NCBI GenBank assembly: GCA_039105265.1
Contig: JAPFFF010000002.1
Span: forward strand, 8,308,001 to 8,372,000
DNA length: 64,000 bases
Origin: Tritrichomonas musculus
Lineage: Eukaryota; Parabasalia; Tritrichomonadida; Tritrichomonadidae
Direction of reading: 5' to 3'
Under the pieces are notes generated by a model. The model was not told where the DNA came from. It did no database searches and worked only from the letters and a program-made list of their open reading frames with translations. The position numbers and the translations under genes are program-made. Positions within the stretch are counted from its first letter, which is position 1; each line of letters starts with the position of its first letter. This document shows, piece after piece, positions 21,306 to 29,787 of the stretch.

Positions 21306-21452
21306 CAATTTTTAATGATTTCTGAATATTTTATATGAATTCTTTTGAAAATGAAAAATAAATTATTTAAAATTGAAAAGGAGGATAATGATTATTTTAT
21401 TAATTTTTGAGAGTAATTCGTTTTAATAAATAGCACTTAAATATTTTACACA

Positions 21453-22784
21453 ATGCCAAAATTCAATTATTCAGACTTACCATGTACTGCCCCGTTAAAT
21501 ATACCTGATCCAGTTCCAAATGCTACTCTTTTAACTGTTCTACTTTTTATTAGACATGGACTTCGTTCACCATCACAAGCATGGCATTTGCCTGGAAATG
21601 AAGGCCAGTGGAACTGCAATGGAATTAAAGATATAACCAGATTTCCCAATGTTACAGTGAATGGTCAAAAATATGATTATTACCTTTTCAACAAAACAAA
21701 GAAATACATTTTCCCACCATCATGTGAAGCATCATCCCTTACTGATGAAGGTGTACAACAACTTTTTGACTTAGGAAAACTTTATTACAAATATTCAATT
21801 AATAACAATTTAATATCGCAGACAAATTTAATTAATTTTCTTTCAACATTTTCAGTTCGATCATCATATGTTACACGATGCATTGAATCAGCTCTATCAT
21901 TTTTAAACGGCTTCTTTTATAAATTTGATGAATTATTAAATCAGACATTTGATATAAAAACAGGCCAAAAAAATGATGAGCCTCTTGCACCTTCTCCATT
22001 TCGCTCTGATCTAATTTTTCAAAATATGCTTAAATTTATAGACCAAGAAGAATACAGAAAGCGTCACCGAAGGTCCGAAGAACTTATTCAAAAATTCAGA
22101 AAATATTTAAATATTTCATATCTAACGCATGAATTTGAATCTTTATCATTTGGCGATTATATTAACACTCTCCGATGTAACAGGCAAGAAGATGAAGTCA
22201 TTAAATCTATAAATTTTGAAGATGAAGATGAGCAATTAATTACTCCTGAAATTCACAGAGAAATGATGAGGAATGTTTTTTATATGGAAGGAAACTTTTA
22301 CAATTTTTCACTTGCACCGACCGTTGCTCCAATCTTCAAATTAATTCTTGACAAATTAAAAAAAATTAACTACAAAAGGCCAGAACATTTGTTCAATTTG
22401 TTCTCTGCTCACAGTGAAACTTTATCGGCTTTAATAACCGCTTTTGGTTACAATAGTGAATTCACTCCTCCTTTTGCTTCTCATTTTTTGATTGAAGTAT
22501 GGAAGCCCGAGAGCTCATCGAGCTTTCTACGAGTTGTTTTGAATGGTGAAGAAATCAAAAGAATTTCCCTTCATAAATTTAAAAAAAATGCCAAAAAATT
22601 GGTCAATCAATATGACCAAATGAGTAAAAATAAGAAGAACAGAAGCGTTGAAAACAAACTGGTTTTGGCAATGAAAAATAAAAACAATACGGCTGCGCAT
22701 CAAAGATTAAAGATCATTAAAATAAATAGATATAAGAAAAATTTGAATAGAAGGCGATATATAACTGACTATTATGTTAAATAA
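21453..22784 (+). CDS. histidine phosphatase (acid phosphatase / phytase-like branch)
   Basis: 443 residues. The catalytic motif RHGLRSP lies at 34-40 and the second histidine region FSAHSETLSAL near 315-325, where the usual HD/HE pair reads HS-E. The branch-2 family hydrolyses phosphomonoesters through a phosphohistidine; substrates cannot be told from sequence. Family members are normally secreted or membrane-bound, but this start gives no hydrophobic signal peptide and no upstream in-frame ATG exists, so the N-terminus may have been lost or the protein is cytosolic. The last 75 residues are strongly basic (KKNAKKLVNQ...NRRRYITDYY) and replace any membrane anchor. N-x-S/T sites are frequent, which fits a secreted ancestor. 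Confidence 0.7.
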   Translation: MPKFNYSDLPCTAPLNIPDPVPNATLLTVLLFIRHGLRSPSQAWHLPGNEGQWNCNGIKDITRFPNVTVNGQKYDYYLFNKTKKYIFPPSCEASSLTDEGVQQLFDLGKLYYKYSINNNLISQTNLINFLSTFSVRSSYVTRCIESALSFLNGFFYKFDELLNQTFDIKTGQKNDEPLAPSPFRSDLIFQNMLKFIDQEEYRKRHRRSEELIQKFRKYLNISYLTHEFESLSFGDYINTLRCNRQEDEVIKSINFEDEDEQLITPEIHREMMRNVFYMEGNFYNFSLAPTVAPIFKLILDKLKKINYKRPEHLFNLFSAHSETLSALITAFGYNSEFTPPFASHFLIEVWKPESSSSFLRVVLNGEEIKRISLHKFKKNAKKLVNQYDQMSKNKKNRSVENKLVLAMKNKNNTAAHQRLKIIKINRYKKNLNRRRYITDYYVK

Positions 22785-23309
22785 AATTGTTTTATACCAT
22801 TTAAATTCTGTTTTTATAATTAAGTCTTTTATTTATTCATATGAATACAGATTTTATGAATGATCCTTTGCCATAACACAAGCCACCTTTCTATCAATAG
22901 GAAAAAAAAGATATAGTCTAGAGTAAAACCCTCCTACCAAATCTCTATATAAAAGAGTTAGAATCATAATATTATATATACATAAAGATAAAATGTTCAT
23001 TTGATAAAATAATTATTATTATTTAAAAAATGTTTATTTTATATTTAGATATTATTATTTAAAAATGCAATCTATTCAATTTTTTTATCGAAAAATTGAA
23101 TAGAAAATGGTATGTGGGTTTTCCACCACCGTACTTTTTGCCACCATTAAAGGCCAAAAATAGGTGAATAAAAATGGTAGGGGGTTTTTCAGTAGACTAT
23201 ATATTTAATTTTCATTTTTTTTAAAAAAAAAAACTTTTGTTTGATTTTAAAACGATTCATATTCATAATTTGTAGACGTATGGGTAATGAAAAAAGACAT
23301 TTAGAAAGA
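22785..23309. other. intergenic DNA between convergent genes
   Basis: AT-rich, with a local less AT-rich patch at about 23100-23200 containing TTTTCCACCACCG and TTTTTGCCACCATT words. No gene is recognised. Confidence 0.45.
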
Positions 23310-26300
23310 TTAGGCTTTATCTTCGACAATCTTTCTTTTTAATTTAATCAACTCGTCTAATTGAACAGCTTTTTTAGATTCCTCAAAAGATGCAACGTAC
23401 TGATCTATGTAATCAATATATCTCAAATAATCCACCTGATTTACATTTTCGGTGATGAAATCATGATTGTTTTTCAATTCATTCACAATTTGATCAAATG
23501 TCGGTCTGTTATTCGAGTTATGCAACCAACATCTCTCAATCAGCTCTCTATAAGCTTCTGGGACATTTGCTTCGAATTCAGGTCGATTTCTATTCATCAC
23601 AATCTCTTCGAGTACTTTGTTTCCGCTCATTGTTTTGAACGGCATATTTCCAGTGACGATTTCATAAGCTACCATTGCGAATGAGTAAACGTCTGACATG
23701 AATGAATAGTCTCCATATTGGAGGACTTCTGGAGCAGAATAGATAGGCAATCCTTTCAATCCCGACATTGATTGGAAGGTCATGCTGTCCTTGCTGTTCA
23801 ACATTGTCGACAAGCCTAAATCGCCAATTTTTGGCTGGAATTTTGAATTCATGTGAATGTTCGATGGCATCAAATTTCTGAAGACGATTCCATTATTGTG
23901 AAGGAAGGACATTCCAGCTGCAATTCCGTAGATACAGATCAACTTGATCGTGTCATTAAGCAGAGTGTTCTCAAGTGATATTTCAGATGCGAGTTCTGTG
24001 ATGACAACTGGATATGATCGTCCTTTGAAATCAACTGGACTGTATCCAATGAACTTGACAAATGATGGATGATCCAGCATCGACAAAAAGTTAATTTCAC
24101 GTGAAAGTTTGATTGCATTGTCATGTGAACATTCTTCTATTTTGAGCATTGAAACTTTCGCTGAGTAAATTTTACCAGTCGACTTTTCTAACACTTTGTA
24201 GATCTTGTAGACATCTCTCTTAGTCAAAACTGACAATTTCTTAAAGTTATTCAAATCAATGAATGTCCCTTGGAACATGTTAGAAGCGTTGATTTCTTTG
24301 GGAAGTTGTTTTGGCTCTTCATAAAGAGTTCTACATTCATATTGTTGAAATGCTTTTCTTATTGGAATTTGATGATGCGTACGAATAAAGTGATTGAGAT
24401 CAAAGTTTTCTAATAAAGATTTGTATTCATTGAATTCTTCTTCGTTAATGAATTCATTAATGAATTCTTTTTGATGAAATCTAGAACTTAATTCATAAAA
24501 ACTTGGTCTCTTATTCGGATCTTTCGATAAACATTCCTCAATTAATTTCTTGTAGCATTCAGGTATAGGAAATGGATATTCTGGAACAAAACCTTTAATG
24601 GCAGCTTGATAAACTTGGTAAATATTGCATCCTTTAAAAGGTGATCTGTTTGTCATTAGTTCATACATAATCATGCCAAAAGAATATACATCTGATTTTT
24701 CTGTGTACTCAGATTTAAGTAATGATTCGGGGGCACAATAAGCATATGTTCCTTTGAATCCAGATGGTCGAACAAGATTTTCATCTGCTTGTGAGTTTTC
24801 TTTAGATAATCCGAAATCTCCGATTTTCGGATACAAATTTTCATCAAGAAAAATGTTCGCTGGTTTCATGTCACGATGAACGATTCCTTTTTCTTGAAGA
24901 TGATCCATTCCAGCAGCAATTCCTTTCAGTATAATGAGTTTTTTGGTGTCGTTCCAATTAGGAAGTGCGTTATTCGTTGCTTCTAATTCAATTGCTCTAT
25001 CTAATGATCCATTTGCTGCAAATTCAGTGATAATTGTTGGCTTGAATCTGCCTTTGAAATCATGTGAGCTGTAACCAATGTATTTCATTACACTTGGATA
25101 ATCAATTTTTGAAATAATTTCAATTTCTCGCTCAAGATTCGTTATCGTGTCAGAACTACAACCATCCATATCAAATATGGCAACTTTTGCTGCATATATT
25201 TTACCTGTATCTTTCTCACGAACAGTGTAAACAGTGCCAAAACTTCCTTTTCCGATTTTCTTTTCTTTTTCATATCGAGACAAGTTGATCGTTTTCATGT
25301 CAACTGAGAAACTTTTTGCATAAGGCTTTAAATCGACAATTTCATGTTCGAAAACAGAAAGATCATAATCATTGGAATTTGAATCAACATATTTAACATA
25401 ATTGAAAAACTCTTCTTTGTTCACTTTTTCTGTGATAAAGTCAGGGTTCGTTTTCAATTCATGCAAAATATCATCAAATGACATTCGTTTATTAATGTCC
25501 TTCTCCCAGCACCTTTTAAGAAGATCCTGGTAACATCTGGGAAAAGTGTCATCAAGTTTCGGTCTATATCCAAAGCAAATGAAGCTGGTGTCCATACTAA
25601 GCCTCTGTTCATATGGTTCCTGGTTCGATAGTATCTTGAATGCAATCGTGGCAAATGAAAAAACATCGCTTTTATAAGTGTATTTCCCGTCACGAAATGT
25701 ATCTTCATCACAATAAAGGCGGTCTTGTGGTGGTTTCCCTGTTTCTTCTCCATCTTTGTCAATGGCCCAGGTGAAATCTCCAATTTTAGGAAATAAATAT
25801 TGATCTAAGAAAATTGTGTCTGGTCTCAAATGTCGATACATAATACCTTGTGAATTCAAATATGACATCGCACTTGCAATTCCATAAAGAACAATTAATT
25901 TCTTTGTATCATCCCATCCAGGAACAGAAACAATGGTTTTATTTAGTTTTTTATTGTTTTCATCATCATCATCATTTCTAGTGTTTTCATCATTATTATT
26001 ATTTCTAGTGTTTTCATCATTATTATTATTTCTAGTGTTTTCATCATTATTATTATTTCTAGTGTTTTCATCATCATCATCATTTCTGGTGTCTTCTTGT
26101 TCTTGGTCTTTGTTATTTTTCTTTGTTCTCATGATTTCAAGAAGTTTTGTTAAGTTTCCATTTGTAGGAAATTCTGTAAGAATCGTTGGTTTCAGTATAT
26201 TTTTAAAATTGACTGGACTGTATCCAACATACTTTAAAATAGCTGGATGGCTGAGTTTTGAGTGCAGTCTGCATGATTTATAGAATTTTCCTTCCAATTT

Positions 26301-29300
26301 TCTTGGATTGTAATGGGCCTGATGAGCAATGAATGCAGCACTATCTGATCCAGTGAATTTGTTAGTGCACTCATAGACAAGCACGTCTGGAAAAGGTTCT
26401 TCGATATCATAATGAATTATTAATGACAATTTCTGTCCATCAAAGATATTGAGGTTTATTTGGTTACTATCCAAAACAATTTTGTTTGTTTCTGTTTGAT
26501 CAACTGTTTTTGTGTTGATCACTTTGTTTACTTCTTTCAAAGATGAGCTTTTCAAAGCAATAAATTCATCCAACTGTTGCAAATGCTTGGATGAATCGAA
26601 AGAAGCAGGAAATTCATCAATCTTATTGACGTATTCAATGAATTTGTCTTTGTCAATTCCTTGTGTAATGAATCTTGGATCGTTCTTCAATCGAGATAAT
26701 ATTTCTTCAAATGTTGGTCGTTTAGATGGATCGTTAGACCAACATTCTTCAATCAATTCTCGATAGGCTTCATGAATTGTTTTGTTCTTATAAAGAGTTG
26801 GTCGTCCTTGTTTCGTGGTGAGTTCTTCATTGATTTCGTCAGCACTAGAAAGAGATTCATATGCACATTTATTATAAAGAAGTTCATATATAAAAAGTGA
26901 ATATGAATAAACATCACTTTTATAACTGTATTCATTATTCAAATATGTTTCTGGTGAAATATATCGAGCTGTTCCTTTCAATTCTTCTTTGATACTGTTC
27001 ATACCTTGTTTGATTTCCAGGCTCAGTTCAAAGCCACTGATTTTTGGACATAGATTTTCATCAAGATGAATATTTTCTGCCTTCAAGTCACGATGAATGA
27101 TATTGTGCTTGTGCAAATAAGCCATTCCAGCTGCAACACCATACATAATGATGAGCTTTGTTGTCGCATCTAAAATATCGTCTTTCTTATTATAATTGTA
27201 TTGGTCCAATGATCCATTTGAGGCGAATTCGGTTATGAATGTTGGCTTCATTTCATCCTCAAAATCAAAAGGATTGAATCCAATCACATTCAATATTGAA
27301 GGATGATTCAATTGCAAAACAACATTCAATTCATTATAAAAGTTGATAAATTGATGCTTGTTTAATTCATTATAAGGTTCTTTCATGGTTTTTGCAATGA
27401 ATGGATCATCCGAATCTACATCATTACACTTGCTAACTACATATAGTGATCCTGTTGAAATTTCATTATCTAGTTCGAAGTCACTTAGTTGAATAAAATC
27501 TCTGTTTAATACAATTCTAACAATTTCTGTATCGTCAATTCCTCCCATGTTGAAATTAATGTCAATTTTAGGGAATTCAGAAAGTTTATTTGTAACAATG
27601 TCATCGAGTTCTTTGTTTTTCTTACTTCGATCATAAGAAACTGGAAATTCATCAATTTTATTGATGTAATAAAGAAATTGTTCTTTATTAATCATTTCTG
27701 TAATGAATCTTGGATCGTTCTTCAATCGAGATAATATTTCTTCAAATGTTGGTCGTTTAGATGGATCATTAGACCAACATTCTTCAATCAATTCTCGATA
27801 GGCTTCATGAATTGTTTCGTTTTTATAAAGTGTTGGTCGTCCTTGTTTCGTGATGAGTTCTTCATTGATTTCATCAGCACTAGAAAGAGATTCATATGCA
27901 CATTTATTATAAAGAAGTTCATATATAAAAAGTGAATATGAATAAACATCACTTTTATAACTGTATTCATTATTCAAATATGTTTCTGGTGAAATATATC
28001 GAGCTGTTCCTTTCAATTCTTCTTTGATACTGTTCATACCTGGTTCAATTTCTCGACTGAGTCCAAAGCCGCTGATTTTTGGGCATAAATATTCATCAAG
28101 ATGTATATTTTCTGCCTTCAAGTCACGATGAATGATATTGTGTTTGTGCAAATAAGCCATTCCAGCTGCAACACCATACATAATGATGAGCTTGTCTGTT
28201 TCAGAAAGATTACTATTATTTTCGAAGATATCTGAAAAGAATTCTTCAACAATGCACAGGTGTGGTTTATCTTCAAGATCTTTCAAGCTAACTTTGTGAT
28301 TTGTAGTGATGCAAGGATGGTTGAATTGCAATGGAATGTTCGCTTCATTACAAGCGAATATTATTTCATCGCGTGTCATTTTATTCAGCCCTGAAAAAGA
28401 TCTTTTAAGTAAGAAACCGTAATTCTGGTATTGATATTCATTAAAAACGCCATATTGAGACTCTTCATCTGCATTTGATTCCATTTCGCTTGTTATAGCA
28501 TCTCTAATTTCTTTTCCTTCAAATTGTTCCCAATCAACTTTTTCGTAGCCAAAACTGTTTGTGCCATTTTTAAGCCTTTTTAGAGGTCGAGAAACGATAT
28601 CTTCATAGTATTCATCAATAAAGCTGATTGTTTTATTGCTGTCAAATGAACTGGGACTCATATCAAGGATTTTAATGTATGTACGATACTCTTTTTTGTC
28701 AACTTTTTCTGTGATGAATTCATCGTCATTTTTCAATTTATTCAAAATGTCACCAAATGAAGGCCGTTTTTTCGGATCCTGAGACCAGCATTGCACAATA
28801 AGGTCTTGATATACTTTTGGAACATTTTCTGTGAATTTTGGTCTTTCAGCTTTTTCAATGACTTCTTTCAAAATTTCACTATCGTCTGAATTTTCATAAA
28901 AGTTCGCTTTTCCTGTCATTATTGCGTAAACAACAAACGCAAAGGAATAAACATCGCTTGCTTTACTGTAATCAAGGTCTGAATAAACTTCTGGTGCAAT
29001 GTATCCTGGCTTGCCGACAAGTTTGCAGTATGAAATAGGCGAAATTGTCTTAGATGATCCAAAGCCGCAAATTTTCGGATAAAAAAGTGAGTCAAAAAGG
29101 ACGTGACTTGGTTCTAAATTTCTATGAATAATATTAATGGAGTGTAAAAATGACATTGCATTAGCTATGCCATAAATTATGATGAGTTTGTGCGTATCAT
29201 CTAATGAATTGTTGCTAATACTCTGGTTTAATGTGCCATTTGGCAAAAATTCTGTAAATATAATTGGTTTGTAACTGCGTTTATTAAAACTATTTGCACT

Positions 29301-29573
29301 GATTCCGAGATACTTAACAATGGACGGATGATTAATTCTTTTAAGTGTCAGAACTTCTTGCCTATAACGAGAAATTGCGTATAAAGAATTTTCTAGTTTT
29401 GGTAAATATTTCTTAGCAACATAAATTTCTTGTGTTTGCTTACTACGAATTTTATATATTTTATTAAATTCGCTACTGCTAATTTTGTCTTGCTTTTCAA
29501 ATAAATTGGCATCATTGAATTCATCTAATGTATTAGATAAAAGATTTTCTTTGTTATCAAAGTTTTTGTCCAT
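23310..29573 (-). CDS. six-domain TKL-like kinase/pseudokinase array protein
   Basis: 2087 residues holding six consecutive kinase-like domains with HRD regions near residues 148, 479, 824, 1244, 1563 and 1896. Domain 1 has HRN and GFG; domain 2 HRDLKAEN but GFG for DFG and no glycine loop; domain 3 HRDLKAEN but GFE; domain 4 YRH and DFT, with an Asn/Asp-rich insert; domain 5 is complete (GKGSFGTVY, AAKV, HRDMKPANI, DFG, CAPES); domain 6 has FRN and DLG. So only domain 5 has the full catalytic set. Each domain ends with the same linker pattern (CWS.DPSKRPTFEEIL...FIT..V...F..Y). Trichomonads have large TKL families, often with pseudokinases. No membrane segment or signal peptide is visible. 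The protein may be a scaffold with built-in allosteric partners for one active kinase; that is inference. Inr match is weak. Confidence 0.85.
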   Translation of the reverse strand: MDKNFDNKENLLSNTLDEFNDANLFEKQDKISSSEFNKIYKIRSKQTQEIYVAKKYLPKLENSLYAISRYRQEVLTLKRINHPSIVKYLGISANSFNKRSYKPIIFTEFLPNGTLNQSISNNSLDDTHKLIIIYGIANAMSFLHSINIIHRNLEPSHVLFDSLFYPKICGFGSSKTISPISYCKLVGKPGYIAPEVYSDLDYSKASDVYSFAFVVYAIMTGKANFYENSDDSEILKEVIEKAERPKFTENVPKVYQDLIVQCWSQDPKKRPSFGDILNKLKNDDEFITEKVDKKEYRTYIKILDMSPSSFDSNKTISFIDEYYEDIVSRPLKRLKNGTNSFGYEKVDWEQFEGKEIRDAITSEMESNADEESQYGVFNEYQYQNYGFLLKRSFSGLNKMTRDEIIFACNEANIPLQFNHPCITTNHKVSLKDLEDKPHLCIVEEFFSDIFENNSNLSETDKLIIMYGVAAGMAYLHKHNIIHRDLKAENIHLDEYLCPKISGFGLSREIEPGMNSIKEELKGTARYISPETYLNNEYSYKSDVYSYSLFIYELLYNKCAYESLSSADEINEELITKQGRPTLYKNETIHEAYRELIEECWSNDPSKRPTFEEILSRLKNDPRFITEMINKEQFLYYINKIDEFPVSYDRSKKNKELDDIVTNKLSEFPKIDINFNMGGIDDTEIVRIVLNRDFIQLSDFELDNEISTGSLYVVSKCNDVDSDDPFIAKTMKEPYNELNKHQFINFYNELNVVLQLNHPSILNVIGFNPFDFEDEMKPTFITEFASNGSLDQYNYNKKDDILDATTKLIIMYGVAAGMAYLHKHNIIHRDLKAENIHLDENLCPKISGFELSLEIKQGMNSIKEELKGTARYISPETYLNNEYSYKSDVYSYSLFIYELLYNKCAYESLSSADEINEELTTKQGRPTLYKNKTIHEAYRELIEECWSNDPSKRPTFEEILSRLKNDPRFITQGIDKDKFIEYVNKIDEFPASFDSSKHLQQLDEFIALKSSSLKEVNKVINTKTVDQTETNKIVLDSNQINLNIFDGQKLSLIIHYDIEEPFPDVLVYECTNKFTGSDSAAFIAHQAHYNPRKLEGKFYKSCRLHSKLSHPAILKYVGYSPVNFKNILKPTILTEFPTNGNLTKLLEIMRTKKNNKDQEQEDTRNDDDDENTRNNNNDENTRNNNNDENTRNNNNDENTRNDDDDENNKKLNKTIVSVPGWDDTKKLIVLYGIASAMSYLNSQGIMYRHLRPDTIFLDQYLFPKIGDFTWAIDKDGEETGKPPQDRLYCDEDTFRDGKYTYKSDVFSFATIAFKILSNQEPYEQRLSMDTSFICFGYRPKLDDTFPRCYQDLLKRCWEKDINKRMSFDDILHELKTNPDFITEKVNKEEFFNYVKYVDSNSNDYDLSVFEHEIVDLKPYAKSFSVDMKTINLSRYEKEKKIGKGSFGTVYTVREKDTGKIYAAKVAIFDMDGCSSDTITNLEREIEIISKIDYPSVMKYIGYSSHDFKGRFKPTIITEFAANGSLDRAIELEATNNALPNWNDTKKLIILKGIAAGMDHLQEKGIVHRDMKPANIFLDENLYPKIGDFGLSKENSQADENLVRPSGFKGTYAYCAPESLLKSEYTEKSDVYSFGMIMYELMTNRSPFKGCNIYQVYQAAIKGFVPEYPFPIPECYKKLIEECLSKDPNKRPSFYELSSRFHQKEFINEFINEEEFNEYKSLLENFDLNHFIRTHHQIPIRKAFQQYECRTLYEEPKQLPKEINASNMFQGTFIDLNNFKKLSVLTKRDVYKIYKVLEKSTGKIYSAKVSMLKIEECSHDNAIKLSREINFLSMLDHPSFVKFIGYSPVDFKGRSYPVVITELASEISLENTLLNDTIKLICIYGIAAGMSFLHNNGIVFRNLMPSNIHMNSKFQPKIGDLGLSTMLNSKDSMTFQSMSGLKGLPIYSAPEVLQYGDYSFMSDVYSFAMVAYEIVTGNMPFKTMSGNKVLEEIVMNRNRPEFEANVPEAYRELIERCWLHNSNNRPTFDQIVNELKNNHDFITENVNQVDYLRYIDYIDQYVASFEESKKAVQLDELIKLKRKIVEDKA
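25960..26095. repeat. 27-bp tandem repeat coding for DENTRNNNN
   Basis: About five copies of a 27-bp unit inside kinase-like domain 4, encoding nine-residue units DENTRNNNN or DENTRNDDD. It lies between the hinge and the alpha-E region, where it would loop out of the fold. Confidence 0.85.
26690..28195. repeat. near-identical 1,035-bp-spaced duplication in the kinase array
   Basis: The segment about 26690-27160 (domain 3) recurs at about 27725-28195 (domain 2) with only scattered substitutions, a period of 1,035 bp or 345 codons. The conserved part covers the catalytic loop to the end of the kinase fold; the N-lobes differ strongly. Confidence 0.8.
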
Positions 29574-29787
29574 TTGCTACAAGATCTTTTTTGAAAAATA
29601 AGAAAATACTAAATTGAATGTATTTCAAAATTAAATAAATTTATAATTATCTTCATTTTTCAAAATTAATTAATATAACTTAAGTTAAAAATCGTGATTA
29701 ATATATAAGACAATTTTATTTGTTAATATTTTGGGTAATTTTTACTGAATTCATCACTTTTTTTAAAAAATATCATTTTAAATCTCT

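Noticed and set aside
25933-26283. 116-codon Ser/Phe-rich plus-strand frame
   Set aside because: Antisense of the DENTRNNNN repeat inside the kinase array.
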